From assembly GCA_021201475.1 (NCBI GenBank), contig JAJQEV010000010.1:49695-113694 (forward strand): a stretch of 64,000 nucleotides of DNA, given 5' to 3'. Below are positions 42,180 through 50,755 of this stretch, piece after piece. Made by a program: the position numbers and the translations under genes. Below the pieces are notes generated by a model that did not search any database, was not told the origin of the DNA, and worked only from the letters and a program-made list of their open reading frames with translations. Source of the DNA: Clostridiales bacterium. Its GTDB lineage: Bacteria > Bacillota > Clostridia > Oscillospirales > Oscillospiraceae. Numbering within the stretch: position 1 is the stretch's first letter; each line of letters opens with the position of its first letter.

Positions 42180-42869
42180 ATGAAAACAGAAAAGCCGGTC
42201 ACACTGCAAGTGGACGGGAAAAAGATACAGGTTTACTGCGCATCTCAGGCGGCGCCGCTGGTAGTTTACCACGCCGTAATGGGGGAAGGGAAAGCGCTGT
42301 GGCAGGCCTGCCAGAAGCTGGACTGCCCGGCGTTTTCCCTGGCGATTATCAACGGCGTAAGCTGGGACGACGATATGACGCCGTGGGCTATCCCGCCCAT
42401 CTCCAGGGGAGACACGCCCTGTTCCGGCGGTGCAGACGCCTATTTAGCACAGCTCACCGGTGAACTGCTGCCGCAAATTACGGCGGCACTCCCGGCCCAG
42501 CCGACGTACTGCGCCCTGGCGGGCTATTCTCTGGCAGGGCTGTTCGCCGTGTACGCAGGGTACAAAACGGACTGCTTCTCCCGCCTCGTCTCCGCATCCG
42601 GTTCCCTGTGGTATCCTGACTTTGTTCCATTTGTTCAGCAGCACCGCATTTCGGAGCAGGTGAAGGTGATTTACTTCTCCCTGGGGGATCAGGAAAGCCA
42701 CACGAAAAATCCGTACCTCGCCCCGGTGGAGGAGAACACCCGGTTTCTGGCGCAGTATTTTTCAGAGCAGGGCCTTCAAACGACCTTTCAGCTGAACCGG
42801 GGAAACCACTATCAAAACTCCACGGGGCGGATGGCCGCAGGGATTCAGTGGGTGCTGGGGAGCCTCTGA
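42180..42869 (+). CDS. Alpha/beta-hydrolase (esterase)
   Basis: The 229-residue hydrolase has the nucleophile elbow GYSLAGLFA, SASGSLWYPDFV and a late NRGNHYQNS with the probable catalytic His. This matches the siderophore-esterase-like (Fes/IroE) putative esterase group. It starts 16 bases after the GNAT with AAGGTGAG upstream. The last codons and TGA lie within a fragment of the MITE repeat (GCCTCTGA), so its C-terminus may have been set by an insertion. Confidence 0.8.
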   Translation: MKTEKPVTLQVDGKKIQVYCASQAAPLVVYHAVMGEGKALWQACQKLDCPAFSLAIINGVSWDDDMTPWAIPPISRGDTPCSGGADAYLAQLTGELLPQITAALPAQPTYCALAGYSLAGLFAVYAGYKTDCFSRLVSASGSLWYPDFVPFVQQHRISEQVKVIYFSLGDQESHTKNPYLAPVEENTRFLAQYFSEQGLQTTFQLNRGNHYQNSTGRMAAGIQWVLGSL

Positions 42870-42932
42870 ATAAATGCGCAGGAGCGGCCTGCGCTTCAGA
42901 AAAAGGCGCAAAGGCGCAGAATCAATTCATAA
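42862..42932. repeat. Left-end fragment of the MITE-like repeat
   Basis: GCCTCTGAATAAATGCGCAGGAGCGG, then AAAAAGGCGCAAAGGCGCAG, resembles the left end and internal part of the 2.8-kb and 63.4-kb copies, with degeneration and no clear right end. It supplies the stop codon of the esterase gene. Confidence 0.6.
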
Positions 42933-43114
42933 ATTCAGAGCGCGTATCGTCCTCTCTGCGGGGATGCATACACGCTCTTTTATCATCCATTGCCTAAGGA
43001 AGACCCCTTTTAACCGATGGCATTGCCTTCGCAGCGGCGGGAAGCCCCCCTTGCGTTTTCCCCCGCCATCCTCTATAATTATAATGATAACAATCGCAGA
43101 AAGGTGGGCTCCCT

Positions 43115-43627
43115 ATGACGCAATCGCTGCTCACAACCCTGGCCACGGAGATGGTCCACTATTACCAGGACGACCCTCAGCACATCCAGCACTTCATCAA
43201 GGTACATTCCTTCAGCCGCCTCATCGCCCAGCTGGAGCAGGTGGATGAGGACACCTGCTTCACCCTGGAGGCGGCGGCCTACGTCCATGACATCGGCATC
43301 AAGCCTGCCCTGGCCCAGTACCACTCCTCCGCCGGGCCGTACCAGGAGCGGCTGGGCGCGCCCATCGCCCTGGAACTGCTGACAAGGCTGGGCTTCCCGC
43401 CCGCCGTGGCCCAGCGGGTCAGCTACCTGGTGGGCCATCACCACACCTATACGGAGATAGACGGGCTGGATTACCAGATTCTGGTGGAGGCGGACTTCCT
43501 GGTGAACCTCTATGAGGACTACCCTGAGTGCGAGGCGGCCCGGCGTCAGGCGGCCAGCACCGCCTGTCAGCGCATCTTTAAGACCTCCGCCGGGACGCGG
43601 CTGTGCCGGGAGATGTTCGGCCTATGA
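43115..43627 (+). CDS. HD-domain phosphohydrolase
   Basis: The 170-residue HD-superfamily protein has the metal-binding motif AAAYVHDIGIKPAL and further His residues in VGHHHTY. The N-terminal HFIKVHSFSRLI supplies the first His of the HD pattern. Substrate is unknown; nucleotides are typical. A TATAAT box lies in the AT-rich stretch just upstream, and GAAAGGTGG precedes the ATG. The stop overlaps the next gene as ATGA. Confidence 0.82.
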   Translation: MTQSLLTTLATEMVHYYQDDPQHIQHFIKVHSFSRLIAQLEQVDEDTCFTLEAAAYVHDIGIKPALAQYHSSAGPYQERLGAPIALELLTRLGFPPAVAQRVSYLVGHHHTYTEIDGLDYQILVEADFLVNLYEDYPECEAARRQAASTACQRIFKTSAGTRLCREMFGL

Positions 43628-44757
43628 AGATACATACCCTGCCCTGCTTTGACGGCTTTCGCTGCGCCGCCTCCGCCTGCAGGGACAGCTGCTGCATTGG
43701 CTGGGAAATCGACGTGGACGCCGACACCCTCAGCCTTTACCGCCAGGTAGGCGGCTCCTTCGGGGAGCGGCTGGAACAGAGCATCGTCACAGAGCCGGAC
43801 GGTACCAGCCATTTCCGCCTGACGGCGGGGGAGCGCTGCCCCTTTTTGAATGAGGAGAACCTGTGCGACATCATCCTCCGCCTGGGAGAGGGGGCGCTGT
43901 GCGACATCTGCGACCAGCACCCCCGGTTTTACAATGACTATGATAATCTCCAGGAAACCGGCTTCGGCCTGTGCTGCGAAGCCGCCGGACGGCTGCTCTT
44001 TTCCTCTGACCGGTCTCTGACCATCCGCACCACAGAGACTGAGGAGGAAGCGCCGGACGAGGCCTCCGCGGAGACGCTTCCCCTCCTGCTCCACCTGCGG
44101 GAGCAGCTCTTTGAGTTGCTCCAGAATCGTACCCTGCCCTTGCAGACCCGCTTTATATCCATGCTGCTGTACGCCAAGGCCGCGCAGGAGGGTTGGGACG
44201 GACAGGATATGGACGCTCTCTGTGACGCGGAGGAGCTGGCGGTCGACCTGCTGCCCTCCGGGGAAGCCGCCTGGGGGGAGGGGGCGCCGTCAGACCTGCT
44301 CGCAGGTCTGCTCCGGTTCTTCGGCACGCTGGAGTCCATCAACGGGGAGTGGGACACCCTGTTCCAGGCCGCTGTGGACTGCCTGGCGCTGCCTGACCGC
44401 CCCGCCCTGGAGGGGCGGTTCCGGGCGGACATGGCCGGGCGGGGGTACGAGTACGAGCATCTGACCTTCTATTTCCTCTACCGCTACTTCCTCCACGCCG
44501 TGGACGACGGCGACTTTCTCAGCCGGGTATGCCTCGCCCTGCTCTCCGTTCTGACGGTGAGGAGGCTGGACTTCGCCCGCTGGCATCAGAACGGGGGCCG
44601 CTTCACACTGGAGGACAGAATCGCCGTCGCCCGTATTTTCTCCAAGGAACTGGAATATTCTGAGGAGAATATGGCCGCATTTTTGGCGGAAATCAGGGAT
44701 TCCGACCAGTTTTCCCCCGTTGCGCTGCTGGAGGCCCTGTCCGGCGGGCCGCTCTGA
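43624..44757 (+). CDS. FliB-like lysine-N-methylase family protein
   Basis: The product is about 377 residues with a Cys-rich N-terminus (FRCAASACRDSCCIGWEIDVD, CPFLNEENLCDI, LCDICDQHPRFY), matching the flagellin lysine-N-methylase (FliB) family. The Cys motifs suggest a metal or iron-sulfur cofactor. No flagellar gene is nearby, so the substrate here may not be flagellin. It is co-translated with the HD protein. Confidence 0.75.
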   Translation: MKIHTLPCFDGFRCAASACRDSCCIGWEIDVDADTLSLYRQVGGSFGERLEQSIVTEPDGTSHFRLTAGERCPFLNEENLCDIILRLGEGALCDICDQHPRFYNDYDNLQETGFGLCCEAAGRLLFSSDRSLTIRTTETEEEAPDEASAETLPLLLHLREQLFELLQNRTLPLQTRFISMLLYAKAAQEGWDGQDMDALCDAEELAVDLLPSGEAAWGEGAPSDLLAGLLRFFGTLESINGEWDTLFQAAVDCLALPDRPALEGRFRADMAGRGYEYEHLTFYFLYRYFLHAVDDGDFLSRVCLALLSVLTVRRLDFARWHQNGGRFTLEDRIAVARIFSKELEYSEENMAAFLAEIRDSDQFSPVALLEALSGGPL

Positions 44758-44782
44758 CCCCACGAAACAGTTTGACAACTTA

Positions 44783-44811
44783 TTGACAAATTTTATCTTT
44801 TGCCGTATAAT
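44783..44811 (+). promoter_or_regulatory. Consensus promoter of the NifU-like/GGGtGRT pair
   Basis: TTGACA (44783-44788), 17 bases, TATAAT (44806-44811) is a perfect sigma-A promoter, suggesting high expression. The leader is about 120 bases long before the first ATG. Confidence 0.8.
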
Positions 44812-44939
44812 TTTTTCAGAGATTTGTGTTTCTTTGTGTTTCTGCGTTTGGACAGGCTCAAATGCAGGCCCTGAGCGTCCTCAGGGAGCAAAGGGGCCAT
44901 CTTTCTCAACCCTACTACGCAGAAAGGAAGGAACATCGT

Positions 44940-45632
44940 ATGATTTATTCCGCAGAAGTACAGAATATGTGTCCTGTCGCCAAGGGCGCATATCATGGCC
45001 CCGCTCCCATCCCCGAGGAGGGCAAATGGGTTCAGGCCATGGAAATCAAGGACATCAGTGGCTTCACCCACGGCATTGGCTGGTGCGCCCCCCAGCAGGG
45101 CGCGTGCAAGCTGTCCTTGAACGTGAAGGACGGCATCATCGAGGAGGCTCTGGTGGAGACCATCGGCTGCACCGGCATGACCCACTCCGCCGCTATGGCT
45201 GGTGAGATCCTGATTGGCAAGACCATCCTGGAGGCTCTGAACACCGACTTGGTGTGCGACGCCATCAACACCGCCATGCGTGAGCTGTTCCTGCAGATCG
45301 TCTATGGCCGCAGCCAGACCGCGTTCTCCGAGGGCGGCCTGCCCATCGGCACCTCTCTGGAGGATTTGGGCAAGGGCCTGTGCGGCCAGGTGGGCACCAT
45401 CTTCGCCACCAAGGCAAAGGGCCCCCGCTACCTGTCCCTGACCGAGGGCTACATCACCCGTCTGGCCCTGAACGCGGAGAACGAAATCACCGGCTATGAG
45501 TTCGTCCACCTGGGCAAGATGATGGATTGGATCAAGGGCGGCATGGATGCCAACGAAGCGCTGGAGAAGGCCAAGGGTCACTATGGCCAGTTCGACAATG
45601 CTGCCAAGTACATTGACCCCAGAAAGGAATAA
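44940..45632 (+). CDS. NifU/IscU-like iron-sulfur scaffold-related protein
   Basis: The product is 230 residues with an IscU/NifU-N-like core: EALVETIGCTGMTHSAAMAGEILIGKT and TDLVCDAI, containing scattered Cys. It is commonly annotated as an iron-sulfur assembly scaffold, but the classical three-Cys arrangement is not obvious. It stands 11 bases before the GGGtGRT gene, its usual partner. GAAAGGAAGG precedes the ATG. The codon use is strongly biased, in line with high expression. Confidence 0.75.
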   Translation: MIYSAEVQNMCPVAKGAYHGPAPIPEEGKWVQAMEIKDISGFTHGIGWCAPQQGACKLSLNVKDGIIEEALVETIGCTGMTHSAAMAGEILIGKTILEALNTDLVCDAINTAMRELFLQIVYGRSQTAFSEGGLPIGTSLEDLGKGLCGQVGTIFATKAKGPRYLSLTEGYITRLALNAENEITGYEFVHLGKMMDWIKGGMDANEALEKAKGHYGQFDNAAKYIDPRKE

Positions 45633-45643
45633 GGTGAACGAAC

Positions 45644-46645
45644 ATGGCACTATTTGAATCTTACGACAGAAGAATCAATCAGATCCTGCCTGTTCTGCAG
45701 GAATATGGCATTTCCTCCGTGGAGGAGTGCCGCGAGATCTGCCAGGCGAAGGGCTTCGACCCCTATGAAATCGTCGCCGGCATCCAGCCCATCTCCTTTG
45801 AGAACGCCCGCTGGGCCTACTGCGTTGGCGCAGCCATCGCCATCAAGAAGAACGTCGCCTCTGCCGCCGACGCCGCCGATGCCATCGGCATTGGCCTCCA
45901 AGCCTTCTGCATTCCCGGCTCCGTGGCGGACGACCGGAAGGTAGGCATTGGCCACGGTGGCCTGGGCGCTATGCTGCTGCGGGACGAGACCAAGTGCTTC
46001 GCCTTCCTGGCCGGTCACGAGTCCTTCGCCGCCGCCGAGGGCGCTATCGGCATCGCCCGGAACGCCAACAAGGCCCGCAAGGAGCCGTTGCGCGTTATCC
46101 TGAACGGCCTGGGCAAGGACGCCGCCCAGATCATCTCCCGTATCAACGGCTTCACCTATGTGCAGACCAAGTTTGACTACTACACCGGCGAGGTGAAGGT
46201 GGTCAGGGAGATTCCCTACTCTGACGGCGAGCGGGCCGCTGTCCGCTGCTACGGCGCTGACGACGTCCGCGAGGGCGTGGCCATCATGCATCTGGAGGGC
46301 GTGGACGTTTCCATCACCGGCAACTCCACCAACCCCACCCGGTTCCAGCACCCCGTGGCCGGCACCTACAAGAAGGAGTGCATCCAGCAGGGCAAGAAGT
46401 ACTTCTCCGTGGCCTCCGGCGGCGGCACCGGCCGTACCCTCCATCCCGACAACATGGCCGCCGGCCCCGCCTCCTACGGCATGACCGACACCATGGGCCG
46501 TATGCACTCTGACGCTCAGTTCGCAGGCTCCTCCTCCGTTCCCGCTCATGTGGAGATGATGGGCTTCCTGGGCATGGGAAACAACCCCATGGTCGGCGCG
46601 ACGGTGGCCGTAGCCGTGGCGGTAGAGGAAGCGCTGAAGAAGTAA
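45644..46645 (+). CDS. GGGtGRT family protein
   Basis: The 333-residue protein contains the eponymous SGGGTGRTLHPDNMAAGP near residue 265 and IGHGGLGAMLLRDETKCFAFL earlier. The family is widespread in anaerobes, always next to the NifU-like protein, with no proven function. Strong codon bias and the consensus promoter suggest an abundant protein. The last gene of a two-gene operon, it is followed by a terminator. Confidence 0.85.
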   Translation: MALFESYDRRINQILPVLQEYGISSVEECREICQAKGFDPYEIVAGIQPISFENARWAYCVGAAIAIKKNVASAADAADAIGIGLQAFCIPGSVADDRKVGIGHGGLGAMLLRDETKCFAFLAGHESFAAAEGAIGIARNANKARKEPLRVILNGLGKDAAQIISRINGFTYVQTKFDYYTGEVKVVREIPYSDGERAAVRCYGADDVREGVAIMHLEGVDVSITGNSTNPTRFQHPVAGTYKKECIQQGKKYFSVASGGGTGRTLHPDNMAAGPASYGMTDTMGRMHSDAQFAGSSSVPAHVEMMGFLGMGNNPMVGATVAVAVAVEEALKK

Positions 46646-46691
46646 GTCTGCCTTCTCTCACTCCCACAAGACGCAGAATCAACAGCAATAT

Positions 46692-46726
46692 TAAGCTCCC
46701 CAGCTTTGCAGCCGGGGAGCTTTCTG
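46692..46726. terminator. Bidirectional terminator after the GGGtGRT gene
   Basis: AAGCTCCCC AGCTTTGCAGC CGGGGAGCTT followed by TCTGTT. The hairpin separates convergent genes and can serve both strands. Confidence 0.8.
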
Positions 46727-46767
46727 TTATGCCTATCTGGGTTGCCTGTTCTGTATCTAAGCGCCAA

Positions 46768-47334
46768 TTATCCGCCCGACTGCCGCAGCGCCAGGGCCGC
46801 GTCCAGATTGTCCACGATAAAATGTTGCGCCTCCTCGGTGTATAGCACAGCGATGTAAGTGCCGTATGTGCCGGTGCGCTCCTCCTCGACAATGCCGATC
46901 TGCCGCCCCGCTTCCGTCGGGCGGCGGCTCCGTTTTCCTTCCGCGTCCTCCTGCTTCTCCAACATACCGACAGATTCCAGCCACTCCAGCACGACGGCGT
47001 TCGTCAGGCGCTTCCCACCCTCCTGCGCTGCGGCGTCCGTGATGCGCTTGCACAGCTCCGTGATACGCAACGGCTCCCTGGAAAAACGCACCTCTTGCAG
47101 CTGCTCCTGGGTCGCGGTGAAGCTGCTCTTTTTCCTGCCCCTGGGCGGCGGGGTGATGCCGCCGTTCTCCGCCACCCGGCGCAGCACGTCCGCGGTGAAG
47201 AACAGGCAGCGGGAGATGCGCACCTGGTTGATGACATCCCCCTCCGGCACCGGCAGGTCCGTCAGCGGGTCGATGCCGTTCGCCAGCTTCTCCAAATACA
47301 TCCGCGCCCGTTCGATGGTTTCCAGCTCTGTCAT
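46768..47334 (-). CDS. Hypothetical protein, possible winged-helix segment
   Basis: The product is 188 residues, and I do not recognise a named family. The N-terminal half is helical (ERARMYLEKLANGIDPLTDLPVPEGDVINQVRISRCLFF). The second half (LTNAVVLEWLESVGMLEK then PTEAGRQIGI) resembles a winged-helix module as found in antirepressor-like proteins. No signal or membrane segment. It lies 33 bases downstream of sfsA and is likely co-transcribed with it. Confidence 0.5.
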   Translation of the reverse strand: MTELETIERARMYLEKLANGIDPLTDLPVPEGDVINQVRISRCLFFTADVLRRVAENGGITPPPRGRKKSSFTATQEQLQEVRFSREPLRITELCKRITDAAAQEGGKRLTNAVVLEWLESVGMLEKQEDAEGKRSRRPTEAGRQIGIVEEERTGTYGTYIAVLYTEEAQHFIVDNLDAALALRQSGG

Positions 47335-47367
47335 GGTGATTCCCTCGCTTCCTTTTCTGTGATGGCG

Positions 47368-48048
47368 TTACAGTTCTACAGGGATTTGACCCGTGATTTC
47401 CGCCCCGTCCGGCCACACCCGGCACTCCAGCGCCTGGACGTGAACCCCGGCCTCCGCCGCCCGGCGCAGCGCAGCGCCAAAGGCCGGGTGGGTGGCGTCG
47501 TTGGGCATGAAGCAACACATCCCCTCCATCTGCACCACAATGCAGAGCCAGGCTTCCAGCCCTGCCTCCTTCGCCCGTATCAGCCCCTGGATGTGCCTGA
47601 CGCCCCGCTCCGTGGGCGCGTCCGGGAACCGGGCGATGCCGTCTTCCTCCAGGGTGCAGCCCTTCACCTCTACGAGGACGGGCTGCTCGCCTCGCTCCAG
47701 ATAGAAGTCAAACCGGGAGTCACCGTAGGTGTACTCTGGACGGAGACAGGTCACGTCCGGCAGGAACCGGTTCCGCTCCACCCACTCCCGGAAGAGCTGA
47801 TTAGGGGCCTGGGCGTCCATGTTGATGAGGAGGCTCCCCTTCTCCACTGCCACCAGGTCATACCGGGTCTTGCGGGCGGGGTTGTCCGACCGCACCAGAT
47901 AGACGGTGCTGCCCGGTACCAGCAGCTCCCGGCAACGGCCTGTATTTTTTACATGGACGGTCACCGGCTGGCCGTCCAGCGTCACCTGGGCGATGAACCG
48001 GTTGGGCCTGGCCTGAAAGACCGCCTGATGAATATTTGCGTACTGCAT
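47368..48048 (-). CDS. sfsA: SfsA family protein
   Basis: The 226-residue protein has SfsA signatures: an N-terminal OB-like part (RFIAQVTLDGQPVTVHVKNTGRCRELL) and a C-terminal nuclease-like part (RFDFYLERGEQPVLVEVKGCTLEEDGIARFPDAPTERGVRHI). The DFxE and EVK residues match the endonuclease-like core. The name comes from sugar fermentation stimulation in E. coli; the true role is nucleic-acid related and unresolved. Confidence 0.9.
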   Translation of the reverse strand: MQYANIHQAVFQARPNRFIAQVTLDGQPVTVHVKNTGRCRELLVPGSTVYLVRSDNPARKTRYDLVAVEKGSLLINMDAQAPNQLFREWVERNRFLPDVTCLRPEYTYGDSRFDFYLERGEQPVLVEVKGCTLEEDGIARFPDAPTERGVRHIQGLIRAKEAGLEAWLCIVVQMEGMCCFMPNDATHPAFGAALRRAAEAGVHVQALECRVWPDGAEITGQIPVEL

Positions 48049-48103
48049 GGATGCTCATCCCCTGTCTGACGTTATCTTACGATGGCAGGCAGAGTCTGTC
48101 AAG

Positions 48104-48538
48104 GGTAATGTCATCCACTTTAAGATGCAATCCACTCCAGGTTGAGGAGAATAACGTAACCGTACAGTCAGATGTCCATGACCATAGGGGAACAGGAAAA
48201 TTTGCCAGCCGCCATCGGCGGCAGCTTTGGTGCATATCAAGTTACATCGTCTGTCTTCTGCGGAACCGCTTAAAAATAGGGACAAGGCGCAAGCCGGTTG
48301 CCTGATACGGGGAGATTCTTAAGAGGGGGGGGCCACAGGACCCCCTCTTAAGTCGTCCTCTTTTGCTGCTTTTCTCGATGAATCGAGAAAAGCAGGCCAT
48401 GCCCTGGCAGGGGCAAAAACGTAATTTCTTTATCAACCCTTGCCAAAGGAACAAAACCCCGCCGGGAGGGCATAACCGTAGTTTCTTCCTCCATCCCTGC
48501 CTAAGGAACACAATCCGGTTTAAGTGGATGACATTACC
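48104..48538. mobile_element. 435-bp element with terminal inverted repeats (non-coding)
   Basis: The left end GGTAATGTCATCCACTTTAA (48104-48123) is inverted at 48520-48538 (TTAAGTGGATGACATTACC), almost perfect. Inside are two strong hairpins: CTTAAGAGGGGG/CCCCCTCTTAAG at 48318-48352, and CTGCTTTTCTCG/CGAGAAAAGCAG at 48366-48395. A short degenerate direct repeat (GGGCAAAAACGTAATTTCTT vs GGGCATAACCGTAGTTTCTT) is also present. No transposase frame is present. It fills most of the gap 48049-48635 and may be a second MITE type. Confidence 0.65.
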
Positions 48539-48635
48539 TCCTATGCCACTGTCACACTTTCCCCATTCTGTCGGTAGATTTCGCTGTCCGTTTCTGTTAT
48601 AATCAGCTTGAAACCAGAAAAAGGAGTCCCGTCTT

Positions 48636-50177
48636 ATGAGAACCGAGGAAAAAGCAACTGTCAGAAATGGCGTCGCCAAAATGCTCGCCTCGCTGCTGGC
48701 GCTGGTGATTCAGGTGGGCTGGGTCGTGCTGCTGTTTGTCCGGCTCAACGAATACTCCACCTCCATCAGCCTGCTGACCAGCCTGCTGGCCTTCCTGCTG
48801 GCGGTACGCATCTCCGGGAAGCGGGACAACGCGGCCTTTAAGCTGTCCTGGATCATCCTCATCATGGCGTTCCCGCTTCTGGGGCTGTGCCTGTACCTCC
48901 TGTTTGGCCGCAGCGGCACCACCCGGCGGATGCACAGGCGCTTTGAGGCCATCGACGGAAAGCTGCGCCCCTTCCAGCAGCAGCGCCCGGAGCCGATGCA
49001 GGCCCTGGAGGCGTCAGACCCCCAATTTGCCGGCCAGTGCCGGTATATCTATCAGTACGGTCACTATCCCCTTTACTGCAACACCGACGTGGTCTTTTAC
49101 GCCGAAGCGGTGGACGGGCTGGAGGCCCAGCTAAAGGATCTGGCGGCGGCGGAGCAATTCATCTTTCTGGAGTACCACGCCATTCAGGAGGGCGTGGCCT
49201 TCGCCCGGCTGAAAGCCGTGCTGGCAGACCGGGTGGCCCACGGGGTCGAGGTGCGGATGTTCTACGATGAGGTGGGCAGCGTCGGCTTCATCGACCGGGG
49301 CTTTATCCGGCGGATGGAGGAGGTCGGCGTCCAGTGCCGGGTGTTCAACCCTGTGGTGCCGGTGCTGAAGCCCTTTATGAACAACCGGGACCACCGCAAA
49401 ATCACTGTCATTGACGGCAAAGTCGGCTACACCGGCGGCTACAACCTGGCGGATGAGTACTTCGGCATCACCACCCCCTTCGGCCACTGGAAGGACACCG
49501 GCCTCCGGCTCACCGGCGACGCGGTGCGGAGCCTGACCCTGATGTTCCTGGAGATGTGGAACGCCATGGAGGATACCGACGCCAGCTACACCCGCTACCT
49601 GCCGGAGGTCGCCTGCCGGCCCAGCCAGCAGGGGTTCGTCCAGCCCTATGCGGACAGCCCTCTGGACGACGAGTATATGGGGGAGAATATCTACCTGAAC
49701 CTGATTCACAGCGCCACGCGCTGCCTTTATATCGCCACGCCCTACCTCATCATCAGCGACGAGATGAACCGCGCCCTGTGCCTGGCCGCCCAGCGGGGGG
49801 TGGACGTGCGCATCCTGACCCCCGGCATCCCGGACAAGAAGCTGGTGTACCGCATGACCCGCTCCTACTACGCGGGGCTGGTGCGCCGGGGCGTGCGCAT
49901 CTATGAGTACACCCCCGGCTTCCCCCACGAGAAGCAGGTGCTGTGCGACGGCGTCGCCGCCACGGTGGGCACCATCAACTTCGACTTCCGCAGCCTGTAC
50001 CACCACTTTGAAAACGGCGTCCTCCTGTACCGCTGCCCCGCCATTCAGGACATTGAGGTGGACTTCCGAAAAACTTTCCAGGTCTCCCGGGAGGTGACGG
50101 AGCAGTACCGGACGGGCCTCAACGCCATGGTGCGGGTCACGCAATGCCTGTTCCGGCTGTTTGGCCCACTGATGTGA
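48636..50177 (+). CDS. cls: Cardiolipin synthase
   Basis: The product is 513 residues with two N-terminal membrane helices (about 15-60), then two phospholipase-D motifs: NNRDHRKITVIDGKVGYTGG and PHEKQVLCDGVAATVGTINFDFRS (HxK...D type). It condenses two phosphatidylglycerols to cardiolipin. A TATAAT at 48598-48603 probably belongs to its promoter, just outside the inverted-repeat element. AAAAAGGAG precedes the ATG. Confidence 0.93.
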   Translation: MRTEEKATVRNGVAKMLASLLALVIQVGWVVLLFVRLNEYSTSISLLTSLLAFLLAVRISGKRDNAAFKLSWIILIMAFPLLGLCLYLLFGRSGTTRRMHRRFEAIDGKLRPFQQQRPEPMQALEASDPQFAGQCRYIYQYGHYPLYCNTDVVFYAEAVDGLEAQLKDLAAAEQFIFLEYHAIQEGVAFARLKAVLADRVAHGVEVRMFYDEVGSVGFIDRGFIRRMEEVGVQCRVFNPVVPVLKPFMNNRDHRKITVIDGKVGYTGGYNLADEYFGITTPFGHWKDTGLRLTGDAVRSLTLMFLEMWNAMEDTDASYTRYLPEVACRPSQQGFVQPYADSPLDDEYMGENIYLNLIHSATRCLYIATPYLIISDEMNRALCLAAQRGVDVRILTPGIPDKKLVYRMTRSYYAGLVRRGVRIYEYTPGFPHEKQVLCDGVAATVGTINFDFRSLYHHFENGVLLYRCPAIQDIEVDFRKTFQVSREVTEQYRTGLNAMVRVTQCLFRLFGPLM

Positions 50178-50202
50178 GGCTGTATTTTAAGGAGGAAAAC
50201 GG

Positions 50203-50667
50203 ATGATTCGCATTGTATTCTGCTGTCACGGCAACATTTGCCGCAGCCCCATGGCCCAGAGCGTCTTTGCGTATATGGTGCAGGAGGCGGGCTTCGCCGA
50301 CCGGTGCTACATTGACTCTTTGGCCACCAGCACGGAGGAGATTGGCAATCCTCCGCACTGGGGGACGGTGCAAAAGCTCCGGAAGGTGGGTATCCCGCTG
50401 ATTCCCCACAGGGCGAGGCAAATCACCTGGCGCGACTATGAGCGGTTTGACTACATCATCGGCATGGATGAGTGGAACATCAGGAACCTCCGCAGGATGC
50501 TCCGCGGCGACCCGGAGGGCAAAGTTCACAAACTGCTATCCTTCGCAGGCTCCCGGCGCGACATCGCCGACCCCTGGTATACCGGGGACTTTGACGCCGC
50601 CTACGCGGATATAACGGAGGGGTGCCGCGGGTTTTTGGCCTATCTGAGGGAAACCGGTCTGCTTTAA
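50203..50667 (+). CDS. Low-molecular-weight protein-tyrosine phosphatase
   Basis: The product is 154 residues with the P-loop VFCCHGNICRSPMAQ (CX5R) at residues about 6-20, and the general acid Asp in DIADPWYTGDF. It dephosphorylates tyrosines, often in capsule or wall kinase control. It follows the cardiolipin synthase gene by 25 bases with AAGGAGG upstream. Confidence 0.92.
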   Translation: MIRIVFCCHGNICRSPMAQSVFAYMVQEAGFADRCYIDSLATSTEEIGNPPHWGTVQKLRKVGIPLIPHRARQITWRDYERFDYIIGMDEWNIRNLRRMLRGDPEGKVHKLLSFAGSRRDIADPWYTGDFDAAYADITEGCRGFLAYLRETGLL

Positions 50668-50683
50668 TGGGGCACTTCCGTCA

Positions 50684-50750
50684 GGGCGGCTCTCCGTTCC
50701 TCCCTCCCTGTCTGAAGGGAAGCACGGTTGCCTCTGACAGGGAGCCGCCC
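50684..50750. repeat. Inverted repeat between convergent genes
   Basis: GGGCGGCTC and GAGCCGCCC form a long-range stem enclosing the smaller CCCTGTCTGAAGGG-type hairpins. It separates the phosphatase and Nudix genes and may end both transcripts, though no clear T-run is present. Confidence 0.4.
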
Positions 50751-50755
50751 CCGGC

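Noticed and set aside
43624..44757. Evidence for a flagellar locus from the FliB-like gene
   Set aside because: No flagellin, motor or chemotaxis gene is nearby; the family name alone is not evidence.
48318..48540. Possible CRISPR-like repeats near 48.4 kb
   Set aside because: Only two degenerate copies of a 20-25 base motif, unequal spacing, no cas genes anywhere in the window.
48242..48679. 145-codon minus-strand frame across the 48-kb inverted-repeat element
   Set aside because: It consists of the element's hairpins plus the promoter and ribosome site of cardiolipin synthase; no start signal.
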